From Microcystis aeruginosa Ma_MB_S_20031200_S102 (lineage in GTDB: Bacteria; Cyanobacteriota; Cyanobacteriia; Cyanobacteriales; Microcystaceae), in contig SFBI01000064.1 of assembly GCA_007095845.1 (NCBI GenBank), positions 1 through 48,665 on the forward strand: a stretch of 48,665 nt of DNA. The letters run 5' to 3'. A program made the position numbers and the translations under genes. Numbering within the stretch: position 1 is the first letter of the stretch; the number at the start of each line of letters is the position of its first letter. Shown here piece after piece: positions 36,400 through 46,366 of the stretch. Below the pieces are notes generated by a model. The model saw only the letters and a program-made list of their open reading frames with translations, did no database searches and was not told where the DNA came from.

Positions 36400-36649
36400 A
36401 TCTATAATCAACTAAGTAGCTGGTTACAATCAAAGATAAACTACAAAAAAACTAAAGCCTGTTCCACTATCTAACAATTAATTGAGATTACTTACTTATT
36501 AAGTGTCAAGTTTGCCGGTTTCTTTTCACTGATGACTGATGACTGTTTACTGATAACTGAAAAATCTTCCTACTGCCCCCCTGCAAAAAAGATTCTCTTG
36601 AGTTGTATAATCTCTAAAGGATTAGCGTACTCAAGAAAAAAATTATTTC

Positions 36650-37201
36650 ATGCTTAGAAAAATTAGACTATCGTACTTTGGCTTAATTTTAGGTAGTATT
36701 TTAACGGTTATCGGGATTATCGGTTATGCCCAAGGTAACGCCACGGTCAATTTAGCGGGTTTTTTCTACGGATTACCGTTATTATTGGGAGGTTTAGCCC
36801 TAAAAGCGTCAGAAATCAAACCGATACCCTTCAGCCAACCCACTAGCCCCGAAATCTTGCAATTGCGCCAACAACAGGCTACTGTCACTCAAACCAAACT
36901 TCGCAACGATGTCACCCGCTATCGCTACGGACAGGAAGTGCATCTGGATGAAGCCCTAGAAAAGCTGGGATTAAGCCCCACAGACGAGGAAAGACCGACT
37001 TTAGTAGGAATTCGTGAAACTGCTGTTGATTCCGCCTATTGTTTCACCCTAGAATTTGAATCGCCCCTTTTACCCCTAGAAAAGTGGCTGGCAAAACAGG
37101 AAAAAATTGAAAGATACTTTGGACCAGGCATTAGAGCCGAAATTAAGCAAGTTGATGAGGAAAAAATTGATTTATCGCTAATTACTATCCCTAGCGCCTA
37201 A
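36650..37201 (+). CDS. DUF2854 membrane protein
   Basis: 183 residues: two N-terminal membrane helices (FGLILGSILTVIGIIGYAQG and AGFFYGLPLLLGGLALKASE) then a soluble part with RYRYGQEVHLDEALEKLGLS and RPTLVGIRETAVDSAYCFTL. This is the DUF2854 family, conserved in cyanobacteria and plastids, function unknown to me. The TauE/SafE gene starts at the base after its stop codon. Confidence 0.88.
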   Translation: MLRKIRLSYFGLILGSILTVIGIIGYAQGNATVNLAGFFYGLPLLLGGLALKASEIKPIPFSQPTSPEILQLRQQQATVTQTKLRNDVTRYRYGQEVHLDEALEKLGLSPTDEERPTLVGIRETAVDSAYCFTLEFESPLLPLEKWLAKQEKIERYFGPGIRAEIKQVDEEKIDLSLITIPSA

Positions 37202-37963
37202 ATGCTCACGCTTATTCAGTATGGCTTCTTATCACTCGCTGCCGTGGCTGCTGGCTTAATTAATGCTGTTGCCGGTGGCGGTAGTCTGATTACTTTTCCG
37301 ACGCTGATGGCAGTGGGGATCCCACCGGTGATGGCAAATGTAACTAATACCATCGCTTTATGTCCCGGTTATCTGGGAGCAACCCTCGCCCAAAAAAAAG
37401 ACCTGCACGGGCAACAAAAACGGATTCAGTTATTGCTACCATCGGCAGTTATTGGCGGCATTATCGGTGGTATTTTACTATTAAATAGTAGTGAGCAGGT
37501 ATTTGATCGCCTGATTCCTTTTCTGATTCTTTTAGCGGCGGCTTTATTGGCTTTTCAAGATACCTTACGCTCTTGGCTACAGCGGCGACAGGGGGACGAA
37601 AATGGTCATATACCAGAAATTTTGGCGGTTTTACCCATTGCTCTCGCTTCAATTTATGGTGGTTATTTTGGCGCAGGTTTAGGGGTGATTCAGTTGGCAA
37701 TTTTGGGCTTATTTCTCAAGGATAATCTCACGAGATTAAATGCTTTAAAACAGTTGCTTTCTTTGGTGGTTAATGTAGCAGCATCTTGGTTTTTTCTCTT
37801 TTCTAATCAGGTATATTGGTCTGCGGCGATAGTGATAGCAATTGGCTCTTTAATTGGAGGTTTATTGGGGGGAAAACTAGCCAGAATTATCTCTCCTAGT
37901 TATCTGCGCTGGACAGTGGTAATTCTGAGTATTATTACTGCTATAGTTTATTTTCTTCGTTAA
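37202..37963 (+). CDS. TauE/SafE family sulfite exporter-like permease
   Basis: 253 residues with about eight membrane helices. The family motifs are AGLINAVAGGGSLITFPTLM (18-37), NTIALCPGYLGA and IYGGYFGAGLGVIQLAIL. The family moves sulfite, sulfoacetate or similar anions; the substrate is not readable. The ATG directly abuts the TAA of the DUF2854 gene, so translation is probably coupled. Confidence 0.92.
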   Translation: MLTLIQYGFLSLAAVAAGLINAVAGGGSLITFPTLMAVGIPPVMANVTNTIALCPGYLGATLAQKKDLHGQQKRIQLLLPSAVIGGIIGGILLLNSSEQVFDRLIPFLILLAAALLAFQDTLRSWLQRRQGDENGHIPEILAVLPIALASIYGGYFGAGLGVIQLAILGLFLKDNLTRLNALKQLLSLVVNVAASWFFLFSNQVYWSAAIVIAIGSLIGGLLGGKLARIISPSYLRWTVVILSIITAIVYFLR

Positions 37964-38264
37964 CAAACCGACTCACAGCAGTTAATCTATTAAGTATTTG
38001 GCTATTCTGGTTTCTGTGTGGAAACGATATCTATCGGGTTTCTCAATCAACATATATGAAATACTTATATTTCCGTAAAATCTTCCTCAAAGCTGAAACC
38101 CTTATGATTTTCTCGTCAGCCAGAAAAATTCTAAGGGCAATAAATCCCTGAAAGCATTGATAGGCAACAGTGGTGGGTTTTAAAAAGTCAGTGACTAATT
38201 ACCACAATTTTATAAGTAAAAATTATCATACAGAGTTGATAAGAGCCGCAATTTCAGTCCAAAA
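37964..38264. other. spacer between convergent genes, nothing identified
   Basis: AT-rich, no coding frame of note and no clear terminator. Confidence 0.4.
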
Positions 38265-39035
38265 TTATTTATTTTGAATTACCATTGTTGCACAAGTAAT
38301 TATATTTTCTAAATTGTTATACTCAAATCTTTGTTTTTCAATATAATTATCAAATAAATACTTTTTGTCTGAATATTTTATCGCTAATTCTTCGCATCTT
38401 TGTTTAATATAATCAAATTGCATTTCATACTCATCATTTTGATTTATTTCAGTTTCTGTATATTCTTTTAGTAATTTCATGCCAGCTTTATCGATCTGTT
38501 TGAACAGCATACTTTTCTTGATTATAAATTCATGTTTATAGGGTTGATCATCTTCAAAATATCCATCGTCCAAAATAATTAGACCATCTTTTGTCAGATT
38601 TTTCTTTAAGATAGTCATAGTGTCAAAATAATTGCCAAATACAGGACCGATCGATCCGAGGATAATCAGATTAAATTGGTTTAATGTCTTGATTATTTCT
38701 CGTGCGTCTCCTGAAATAAATTTACACCTTGAAGTAATTGCTTCTTCTCTAGCTTTTTTATTAGCGATTTCAATAAACTCTGGTATTGCATCGATTCCAA
38801 AGCAGTAGCAATCCAGTTCAATTGACAATTTTATCGAGATTGCACCTTTGCCGCAGCCTAGATCCAGTACATTTAATTCAGAATAATTATTTGTATGTGT
38901 TTTGACAATTTTAAGAATAGAATTTGCAGAAGAGCCTATTTCCCAGAAGTCCTGTAAAATATATGGAAGAAAAGGTAAGATTGACTTATCTTGGCAATCC
39001 ATAGCCTGTGCAATAGTTTCTTCTAAGGTCTTCAT
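38265..39035 (-). CDS. class I SAM-dependent methyltransferase
   Basis: 256 residues with the SAM-binding motif LNVLDLGCGKGAISIKLSIE at 54-73, an acidic FGIDAIPEFIEIA loop, CKFISGDAREI and DGLIILDDGYFEDD. Small molecule or protein substrate unknown. The gene is clearly more AT- and Lys/Asn-rich than its neighbours, suggesting recent acquisition. It lies beside the restriction-modification gene in the same direction but 280 bp away. Confidence 0.85.
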   Translation of the reverse strand: MKTLEETIAQAMDCQDKSILPFLPYILQDFWEIGSSANSILKIVKTHTNNYSELNVLDLGCGKGAISIKLSIELDCYCFGIDAIPEFIEIANKKAREEAITSRCKFISGDAREIIKTLNQFNLIILGSIGPVFGNYFDTMTILKKNLTKDGLIILDDGYFEDDQPYKHEFIIKKSMLFKQIDKAGMKLLKEYTETEINQNDEYEMQFDYIKQRCEELAIKYSDKKYLFDNYIEKQRFEYNNLENIITCATMVIQNK

Positions 39036-39055
39036 TCTCTCTAAAAATTTCTGGA

Positions 39056-39082
39056 CTAACTATTAATCATACTGCTCCCTGC
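39056..39082 (+). repeat. 27-bp direct repeat flanking the R-M gene, left copy
   Basis: CTAACTATTAATCATACTGC then TCCCTGC; 24 of 27 positions match the copy at 41844-41870. Confidence 0.65.
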
Positions 39083-39252
39083 GCTCCCGCACCCTCCTCT
39101 ATCCTACTTATAATTGACGTACTGTTAGGCCGTGGTTTCGACATCATACTAACTGTCATTGGCTAACTTATGATTGATTGTTATCAGCTTTGAAAAACAG
39201 GATTTATTATCAAAAATAACTTGGAAGCACTGTCCCCATAGAAAACCTAAGC

Positions 39253-39274
39253 CACCTAACGGTGAAGTTAGGTG
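39253..39274 (-). terminator. 8-bp hairpin after the R-M gene
   Basis: CACCTAAC and GTTAGGTG form a perfect stem around GGTGAA, 42 bp beyond the stop codon of the minus-strand R-M gene. Confidence 0.5.
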
Positions 39275-39315
39275 TACTTTCACAACTGATATCTTTAAGA
39301 ACGCTTTTCTGGGTT

Positions 39316-41778
39316 CTAATATGGACCTAGGAATCTCTCTCCATTGAAGTGAATCATGTGATCGGGCTGATCAGCTACCCAAACTTCTGTTTCCCAGGAA
39401 ATTTCAGCAAGATAACGAGTCATTTCCCTACGACTGGGAAAAGCAGTAACAAAGACAAGACCCTTACAGCTTAATTGAAAAAGTTGCTTTAGTTCATTGT
39501 GGCGTTTCAAATTCACTGGACCATGACTCGTCACCGCTTCTATAAGGACAAGCCAATCTTGGTATCTATGATAGATAACAAGATCAGGCATTTTCCCGTG
39601 AGGATCTAATTCAATCCCCATTTCTCGGAATTTTTGTGTTTCGTTGATTATAAATTTATCACCAGCATCGCCAATATATAGAACTACGCCCCCTGGCGTA
39701 AATCTTGGACAAAAGCTTTCTAAGATGTCTTTAATTAAAATATTTTGCCCACCTGATGAAAGCTGAATCGCCCGACCATCGGGTAAGGTTATAGGAATCA
39801 TGGGCAGATTTCGATTCCTGGCTTGCAACCAATTAGTCACTGAAAGCGCATAATTTCTACGAGCTTCTTCCCACTGCTCAGAGCCATAAACTTGAAGCAG
39901 TGATAACGCTTGCCGATCAAGTTGGTAGCACCACCTAGGGCTATTAATTGGTCGGTCTGGTTTGTCTGGATTCTGAACCACCAGTCCCATCTGCACAAAT
40001 TGATGCATTGTCTGTTTTCGAACAGTTTCCCGTGTGTTTGGTGCATATTGTTTTCCGTAATGATCACGGAACCAATCCATCATTTCTGTAATTCCGCGTT
40101 TTGGTGCAGTAGCTTGGCTCCAGGGTTTATCAGGTTGAATATCTGCTAACGCAAGTAAGCATAGTGCAGACCTTTCATTCTGTTGCTCTCTAGGAGCAGA
40201 GATAGCCTTGAGAATTGTAAGTGCTTCTTCGATTCGTTTGTTTGCTTGAACTGCGGTGCTTGCTTCATCCATAATTGATAGAACTTCATGTACAACTTGA
40301 TCGATTTCTTCTTGGTTTAAGTCATTGTCCCCAACTTGAACTCCTATTTGGATTAAGTCATTTTTACATGGATACTTAACCCTACGAAGGTCGGTAGCAT
40401 TGACTTGTGTATGTCCACTAAATTGACGAAAGTAGCTATCAAATAAAGTTGAATTAAGAAATGCGGCTAACCCTTTAGCTACATCAGGAGGCATTCCTCT
40501 GCCTTTAGCATGATAATAATTAAGATGATTTTCGACACCTAGAGATTTTGAACCAATAGGAGAACACACAGCAGCAACAACACGACGCTTTTCTTCTTTG
40601 GATGAAAAACGTTTTGTCAAAACATACCAGCCAGGCTCAATTAACCATTTTTCTGTTTCGTTATTTTTTTCTACCGCAATGGGCTTGCGGGGATTATCAG
40701 GAGGAAATACTACTTTCCTGACTTTTACAGATTCTGGATAAAGTAGGGGAACAGTTCTATCACTCAAATGGTTTCTTAAAGACGATTTCAGGCGAAAATC
40801 AACAACTGGACCGGTGGAAACTTCTAAGCCTATCTCATCTAATGTACAGGGCATTTTATTCATTTGAACTCTCAAAGAATTCTTGAGAGAATTTGTAACA
40901 ATATGAATAAACTGTTCAGAATCATTCGGCTCAATCACTTCGTCATAGGGGGCATATCTAGATTCTGAAATCTCGTCTAATGCCATCTCAGAATTACTGG
41001 TTATTTTTACAGTGCTAGGTTTTTGTTTAGATCTTAGGGCGTGAAAAATAATATTTTCCTGTAATACCTCATCTTCTGAGAAGGTTGCTGATCTACTCTC
41101 AAATATATGGATTTTATCTAGTTTCATATATTCTAGGAAGGCTTTTCGGAAAGGGCGAAAATACTTGCCATTGCAAAAACTTCTCGGCGTAATCGCAACC
41201 ACTTCGCCATCGTCTATAAGTTGTACGATGGCAAGCCAAACAAATGCGCTGTAGAGATTTACAGTATCAATCCCAATACTTGCAAGAACTTTCTTTTCTG
41301 CTGATTGGCTGTGAATCTTTTTATAAGGTGGATTCAGAATCGCATGAGTAAAGCCCGGAACTACCTTCTTAAAGAGTGGCAAGTTCATTTCACTACTAGC
41401 TTTGATGAAATTCTCCTCCCGCAAGCAATAATCTGCTTGAATTCCTTTTCCGTTCAAAGCGGCACAGCATTCTGTGAGGGTTTGATTTAGCGAGGGGAAG
41501 AAGACTGGTTCGACTTCATATGCTGTAATGCTGCAACTACTAACCTGATCGGGGTTTGCCAGTAACCGCTCTACTACAGCAGCAGTTAAAGTTCCAATTC
41601 CAGCCCCAGCATCTAGAAGGTGAATATGACCAGACAGGTTGTTGAATTGTCCTGCCATGAAACGCGCAACAGTTGCGGGGGTCAAGAACTGACCCAACTG
41701 ACTACGCTGTTTCAAGTTCAATCTTGAAGAGTAGTAGACTCTGGCTATATCAGCAGAATCAGTAAGGAACGTTGCCAT
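39316..41778 (-). CDS. fused N6-adenine methylase / BsuBI-PstI-type restriction endonuclease
   Basis: 820 residues. The N-terminal half is an Eco57I-like gamma-class adenine methylase: QLGQFLTPATVARFMAGQ at 28-45, SAM motif LLDAGAGIGTLTAA at 54-67, catalytic NPPY at 149-152 and AITPRSFCNGKYFRPFRKAF. The C-terminal 250 residues match BsuBI/PstI endonucleases: NILIKDILESFCPRFTPGGV, MPDLVIYHRYQDWLVLIEAV with Asp732 and Glu747 of a PD-(D/E)xK site, TSHGPVNLKRH and WETEVWVADQPDHMIHFNG. Stand-alone BsuBI and PstI recognise CTGCAG; the specificity of this fusion is inferred to be the same or similar. No separate methylase gene is adjacent. Confidence 0.9.
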   Translation of the reverse strand: MATFLTDSADIARVYYSSRLNLKQRSQLGQFLTPATVARFMAGQFNNLSGHIHLLDAGAGIGTLTAAVVERLLANPDQVSSCSITAYEVEPVFFPSLNQTLTECCAALNGKGIQADYCLREENFIKASSEMNLPLFKKVVPGFTHAILNPPYKKIHSQSAEKKVLASIGIDTVNLYSAFVWLAIVQLIDDGEVVAITPRSFCNGKYFRPFRKAFLEYMKLDKIHIFESRSATFSEDEVLQENIIFHALRSKQKPSTVKITSNSEMALDEISESRYAPYDEVIEPNDSEQFIHIVTNSLKNSLRVQMNKMPCTLDEIGLEVSTGPVVDFRLKSSLRNHLSDRTVPLLYPESVKVRKVVFPPDNPRKPIAVEKNNETEKWLIEPGWYVLTKRFSSKEEKRRVVAAVCSPIGSKSLGVENHLNYYHAKGRGMPPDVAKGLAAFLNSTLFDSYFRQFSGHTQVNATDLRRVKYPCKNDLIQIGVQVGDNDLNQEEIDQVVHEVLSIMDEASTAVQANKRIEEALTILKAISAPREQQNERSALCLLALADIQPDKPWSQATAPKRGITEMMDWFRDHYGKQYAPNTRETVRKQTMHQFVQMGLVVQNPDKPDRPINSPRWCYQLDRQALSLLQVYGSEQWEEARRNYALSVTNWLQARNRNLPMIPITLPDGRAIQLSSGGQNILIKDILESFCPRFTPGGVVLYIGDAGDKFIINETQKFREMGIELDPHGKMPDLVIYHRYQDWLVLIEAVTSHGPVNLKRHNELKQLFQLSCKGLVFVTAFPSRREMTRYLAEISWETEVWVADQPDHMIHFNGERFLGPY

Positions 41779-41843
41779 CTGGTCATTTAGTAGCAGTTAT
41801 GAATCAAAACTTTACAATACCAGAGAACTCCTTCCCAGTACAC

Positions 41844-41870
41844 CTAACTATCAATTATACCGCTCCCTGC
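41844..41870 (+). repeat. 27-bp direct repeat flanking the R-M gene, right copy
   Basis: CTAACTATCAATTATACCGC then TCCCTGC, in the same orientation as the left copy at 39056. Confidence 0.65.
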
Positions 41871-42049
41871 TGCCAACTCTAGCGCTCATAGACAGTCTTA
41901 ACGAGTAATTTAGAGAGTCAACAGCTTAGTGGTCTGTCAATCCTGAAATTGTGGATAGGGGAATCGGGCCAAATTATCGGCTCCCAATCCCTCAAAATCA
42001 TCTTAACAGACCCATAGAATCGCCCTTAATTTTTGTCAATTGTCGGACT

Positions 42050-43336
42050 CTAACTATATTCTTCCCCGACACTGAGATTAAAGAGCATTTGCAGGGATTG
42101 TAAACAGCGCTTACGCGCTTCGATATCCTGTTGGGCGCGCAGTTGTACCATGGGTTCGTGAAGGATTTTATTAACGATACCGCGGGTCATCGCTTCGATA
42201 ACTTCTTGGTGTTTTTCGGCGAATTCTGTCCCCAGACGGGAGAGGGCCTTTTCTAATTCCTGTTCGCGAATATCTTCAATTTTGCTTCTTAAACAGCTAA
42301 TTGTCGGTACAGTGTCCAAAGAACGCCACCAAAGCTCGAAAGCTTCCACTTCCTGCTCTAGGAGTGCCTCTGCTTCCCTAGCCATCTGACGGCGACTTTC
42401 CTGATTGGCGGCAACCACCGCCTTGAGATCATCGACGTTAAAAGCTTGCACTTGGGCCAATTCCTTTACGTCGGTGTGGACGTTACGGGGAACGGAAATA
42501 TCGATTAACATCAGCGATGTAGCAGCAATCGTCACTTCTGTCAATAAATTTTTAGTTAAAATTGGTTCCGTGGCTCCGGTACTGGTAAAGACGATATCCG
42601 ATGCCGCTACCGTAGCCATCATCTCTTCTAAGCCATATAGTTGCAACGGTACGTTAGGAAATTCACGGGCTAACTCCTCGGCTCGTCTTTGGGAGCGATT
42701 GACGATCGCAATTTGCTGAGAACCCTTAGCCAGAAGGTGCGTAACTAATAATCGGGACATTTTCCCTGCCCCGATAATAGCGATTTTTTTGCTGCTGAGG
42801 TCTGTCACCTTAGCATGGGCTAACTCCACCGCCGCCGAACTGATCGATACGGCTCCCGTGCCGATGCTGGTTTCCGTGCGGACGCGCTTACCGGCAGTCA
42901 TCGCTTGTTTAAACAGGCGATCGAGTAATTGGCTAATAGTATTGTACTTTTGGGCTAATTTATGGGTATTTTTAACTTGAGCGAGAATTTGCCCTTCACC
43001 GAGGACAAGACTTTCTAAACCGGCGGATACCCGGAGCAGATGACGGACAGCATCCTGATGCAGTAGGGTAAACAGATAACGACGCAGGACATTAAGGGGA
43101 ATATGCCCGATTTCAGCGAGAAACTGGGTAATTTCCACTACGCCCTTTTCCGTATCCGTAACCACGGCGTAGATCTCCAAACGGTTACAGGTGCTGATAA
43201 TAGCCACCTCTTGGATGTGGGGATAACCCTTGAGGTGGGTAAGAGCGGACTCGATTTTCGCTTCCGGGATACTCAATTTTTCGCGAATTTCCACCGGGGC
43301 TGTCTTGTGACTCAAGCCCACTACAGCAATATTCAT
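42050..43336 (-). CDS. hemA: glutamyl-tRNA reductase
   Basis: 428 residues. The first enzyme of tetrapyrrole synthesis reduces glutamyl-tRNA to glutamate-1-semialdehyde. [17 protein letters not shown] opens the protein; the nucleophile is Cys50 in [32 protein letters not shown] and the NADPH loop [13 protein letters not shown] follow; the C-terminal dimerisation helices are complete. The ATG at 43336 has GGAGA upstream. It is co-oriented with the FBP/SBPase gene but separated by about 180 bp. Confidence 0.96.
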   Translation of the reverse strand: MNIAVVGLSHKTAPVEIREKLSIPEAKIESALTHLKGYPHIQEVAIISTCNRLEIYAVVTDTEKGVVEITQFLAEIGHIPLNVLRRYLFTLLHQDAVRHLLRVSAGLESLVLGEGQILAQVKNTHKLAQKYNTISQLLDRLFKQAMTAGKRVRTETSIGTGAVSISSAAVELAHAKVTDLSSKKIAIIGAGKMSRLLVTHLLAKGSQQIAIVNRSQRRAEELAREFPNVPLQLYGLEEMMATVAASDIVFTSTGATEPILTKNLLTEVTIAATSLMLIDISVPRNVHTDVKELAQVQAFNVDDLKAVVAANQESRRQMAREAEALLEQEVEAFELWWRSLDTVPTISCLRSKIEDIREQELEKALSRLGTEFAEKHQEVIEAMTRGIVNKILHEPMVQLRAQQDIEARKRCLQSLQMLFNLSVGEEYS

Positions 43337-43520
43337 TTATGTTCTCCTACAAATGTTGCTCAGGCTACAAAAATTATTGATAAAGATCAGTGCGTTATGT
43401 CTCTAATTGTTGCAATTTAGTCCCAATCGGGATGCAAATAAAAGATGTTTGAAAAAAAACTTTATATATTTTTACCAATGGGGGCGAGGTGAGCCATGCT
43501 CACCCCACCGCGTCAGAGAA

Positions 43521-44558
43521 TTATCTCAGTTGAATGTATTTGGGTTGGTCGAACAGGTGAACGGTATCGACAAAGCGAGCGGTTTTCGATTGGGTGGAGA
43601 TAACCAAGCTTTGGGTACGAGCGCCACCGTGGAAGAAGCGTACCCCTTCCATCAGGGTGCCGGGGGTGATCCCACAGGCGGCAAAGAGGACGGTTTCACC
43701 ACTGGCTAATTCTTCGCAACCGTAAACACGATCAGGATTGGTGATCCCCATTTCTTGCAGACGAGCAATATTACCCTCGCGACTTTCACCGATTAAACCG
43801 GTTTTGACCACTTCGGGATCATAGATTAATTGTCCCTGGAAGTGACCCCCCAGACAACGCATAGCCGCCGCTGAGATTACCCCTTCCGGAGCGGCACCGA
43901 TACCCATGAGAGCATGAATATTAGTTCCCGAAAAAGCGCAGGAAATAGCGGCCGATACGTCACCATCGCTGATCAGACGAACTCTGGCTCCAGCGTTGCG
44001 GATTTCTTGGATTAATTCCTTGTGACGGGGACGATCCATAACTACTACCACCAGTTCTTCGATGGAACGATTGAGACAATCGGAAAGAACTTTCAGGTTT
44101 TCCGTCGCCGATTTATTAATATCCACATGACCTTTAGCTGCTGGGGGAGCGGCTAATTTTTTCATATAAAAGTCAGGAGCGGCGAATAATCCACCTTTTT
44201 CGGAGATCGCTAACACGGCCATAGAACCATTTTGACCGTAGGCAACCAAGTTAGTGCCTTCGCAGGGATCGACGGCGATATCGATTTCGACTAATTCATC
44301 GGGATTACAATATTGTTTGGCATCAACTTGGGTACAGATACCCACTTCTTCGCCAATATAGAGCATGGGAGCTTCGTCTCTTTCCCCTTCTCCAATAACG
44401 ATGCGACCGCGCATATGGATTTTATTCATCCGTTCGCGCATCGCTTCCACAGCGACGTGATCGGCGATATTTTTTTCACCTTTACCCATCCACTTCGAGG
44501 AGGCAATGGCAGCCTGTTCGACCACTTCGATAATTTCTAACCCTAGCGTACTTTCCAC
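43521..44558 (-). CDS. glpX: class II fructose-1,6-/sedoheptulose-1,7-bisphosphatase
   Basis: 345 residues, start GTG 44558 with a strong GGAGG eight bases upstream. Motifs of the GlpX family: [70 protein letters not shown], and the C-terminal [19 protein letters not shown]. In cyanobacteria the bifunctional form dephosphorylates both fructose-1,6- and sedoheptulose-1,7-bisphosphate in the Calvin cycle. Length is full. Confidence 0.95.
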   Translation of the reverse strand: MESTLGLEIIEVVEQAAIASSKWMGKGEKNIADHVAVEAMRERMNKIHMRGRIVIGEGERDEAPMLYIGEEVGICTQVDAKQYCNPDELVEIDIAVDPCEGTNLVAYGQNGSMAVLAISEKGGLFAAPDFYMKKLAAPPAAKGHVDINKSATENLKVLSDCLNRSIEELVVVVMDRPRHKELIQEIRNAGARVRLISDGDVSAAISCAFSGTNIHALMGIGAAPEGVISAAAMRCLGGHFQGQLIYDPEVVKTGLIGESREGNIARLQEMGITNPDRVYGCEELASGETVLFAACGITPGTLMEGVRFFHGGARTQSLVISTQSKTARFVDTVHLFDQPKYIQLR

Positions 44559-44995
44559 TCGATGATCCTCCCTACAGCTGATCTATGATTTATCTAGTGA
44601 GTTTTTTTCCTTAACAGTCAAAAGTCTATCACCAGACGGGGATCATTCTTAAGTTTTTATGTAGATCATCTGCGGGGGACTGGTATAGCGAGGGAGTTTT
44701 TGCCAACACTATCACATCCATCTCGGTTATGGAGACTTTAATCACTTATTTTTGCTGGCGATCGCATGAAGGGAGCTTCTTACCCCTGTTGTCAGTGCTT
44801 ATCTAAGAATCAGCTATTTAAATACGTCTTGGCTTAGAAAAATAAAGTTCCCCTAGACCCTGTGTGGGAAGCTTGAGGAAAGCTGGGTTAGGGGAAATGA
44901 TTTATTCCTTTGCTGGATTAACTTGAGCATATAACTCTCATTTGTCAGGAATATAACAGCCAGATGTCAATTCTGTGACAAAGAAAAGCCGTTGA

Positions 44996-45020
44996 TAAGC
45001 TGCCTGCGCATCTAAATTGC
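44996..45020 (-). repeat. 25-bp dispersed repeat, copy 5
   Basis: The minus strand reads GCAATTTAGATGCGCAGGC then AGCTTA, directly adjoining the 130-bp repeat. Confidence 0.7.
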
Positions 45021-45153
45021 GGCTCTTCTCGACTTTGTGTGATAAGTTTAACTTATATAATGGCGATCAATCTTTGTGTCTTCTGTGTCTCTGTGGTTCC
45101 TTCTACTCCCTCGCCCGCAAGACTGTATCTTAGAATACATTTTACCCACCAAA
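45021..45153. repeat. dispersed repeat of about 130 bp, copy 2 (inverted to 19333)
   Basis: Its reverse complement contains, in order, GGTGGGTAAAATGTATTCTA, AACCACAGAGACACA, GACACAAAGAT and AGTTAAACTTATCACACAAA, as at 19333-19466. Confidence 0.75.
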
Positions 45154-45267
45154 CTTGGGAGAGCGAAATTGCTGGTTGAGATGGGGCAAAATGCTTTGGC
45201 CGTGAGACTGCAGCCGTTCGGCAACAGGCAACAGTAAAGAGATCGAGGAAGATTCAGTTCACCCCAA

Positions 45268-45294
45268 GGATAGGCGGTTAAAATGCGTCTTAGC
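45268..45294 (+). repeat. 27-bp repeat shared with 29071
   Basis: GGATAGGCGGTTAAAATGC then GTCTTAGC. Its TTAAAATGCG...TTAGCT end resembles the 25-bp repeat family. Confidence 0.6.
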
Positions 45295-45310
45295 TGATCA
45301 GTAGAAAATT

Positions 45311-46294
45311 ATGCCGACAATATTTTATTGGGGAGAAGATGAATTTGCTATTAACCAAGCGGTGAAAAATCTACAGGCAAAACTTCTCGATCCCCATTGG
45401 ATACAGTTTAATTATGACAAAATTAATGGCGATCGCAATGAGGCAATTATCGAGGGACTCAATCAAGCAATGACTCCAGTTTTCGGACTGGGAAATCGTT
45501 TAGTTTGGTTAGCCGATACGGTTATTTGTCAACAATGTTCCGAGGATATTTTCAAGGAATTACAGCGCACTTTGCCCAATTTACCCGAAAATTCCTATCT
45601 GTTATTAACCAGTGCCAAAAAACCCGACTCCCGCTTAAAATCGAGCAAGTTTATCCAAAATCAGGCAGAGGTTAGAGAATTTGAACTAATTCCGCCTTGG
45701 AAAGTCGAGGAAATTGCCCAAAGAGTTAGGGAAATTGCCAAAGAAGTGGGAGTAAAATTAACTCCCGATGCGATCGAACTCTTAGCAGAAGCGGTGGGAA
45801 ATAACAGCCGCTTACTGTGGATGGAGTTAGAAAAACTGCGTTTATTTAAAAATAATTCGGCAGTAACTATTGACAAAAAGGACATTTTAAGCCTAGTCAA
45901 CCCCAGCAATCAAAGCAGCCTACAGTTAGCCAGTGCTATTTTAAAACGGGAGACAGGCAAAGCCCTCGAATTAGTTAATGAATTATTAAATCGTAACGAG
46001 AACCCCTTGGGTATCACCGCCACCCTAGTGGGTCAATTTCGCACTTGGGCAATAGTGAAATTAAAAATTGAAGAAGGAGAAAAAGACGACAAAAATATCG
46101 CCGCCGCCGCCGAAATTGCCAATCCCAAGCGACTGTATTTCATTCGCAAAGAGATACAATCTTTTTCTTCTAAGCAACTTCTGGCCACCTTGCCCATACT
46201 TCTCGAATTAGAATACCGTCTCAAGCGGGGTGCAGAACCTTTGGCAACTTTGCAAACCAAAATTATCGAACTTTGTTGTTTATTGGTGACTTAA
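45311..46294 (+). CDS. holA: DNA polymerase III delta subunit
   Basis: 327 residues. The HolA fold opens with PTIFYWGEDEFAINQAVKNL; GNRLVWLADT and NLPENSYLLLTSAKKPDSRL are the conserved strands; IELLAEAVGNNSRLLWMELE and NPLGITATLVGQFRTWAIVK are family signatures. Delta is the clamp-loader wrench that opens the beta sliding clamp. It is followed by the CHAT-FHA gene 72 bp downstream, possibly on the same transcript. Confidence 0.92.
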   Translation: MPTIFYWGEDEFAINQAVKNLQAKLLDPHWIQFNYDKINGDRNEAIIEGLNQAMTPVFGLGNRLVWLADTVICQQCSEDIFKELQRTLPNLPENSYLLLTSAKKPDSRLKSSKFIQNQAEVREFELIPPWKVEEIAQRVREIAKEVGVKLTPDAIELLAEAVGNNSRLLWMELEKLRLFKNNSAVTIDKKDILSLVNPSNQSSLQLASAILKRETGKALELVNELLNRNENPLGITATLVGQFRTWAIVKLKIEEGEKDDKNIAAAAEIANPKRLYFIRKEIQSFSSKQLLATLPILLELEYRLKRGAEPLATLQTKIIELCCLLVT

Positions 46295-46366
46295 TACTCT
46301 TTCTTGTCTTTCAGAAATCCTCTAGAATAAGATTCTATAGACTTCAAACTTCTCAATAACCACAAA

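Larger units (their letters stand above)
44559..45310. other. 750-bp divergent spacer with three repeats
   Basis: It lies between the divergent FBP/SBPase and holA genes. It contains a TTTAAATACGTCTTGGCTTA motif (about 44817-44836), a 25-bp repeat (44996-45020), the inverted 130-bp repeat (45021-45153), a CTGCAG site near 45208 and a 27-bp repeat (45268-45294). A HIP1 octamer spans 44759-44766. No gene seen. Confidence 0.5.

Noticed and set aside
36530-36560. Short TGATGACTGATGACTG tandem run
   Set aside because: Only a few degenerate units in a spacer; too short to call a structured repeat.
38265-39035. Methyltransferase as the modification subunit of the neighbouring R-M gene
   Set aside because: It lacks a DPPY/NPPY or PCQ catalytic motif of DNA methylases, and the R-M protein already contains its own methylase domain.
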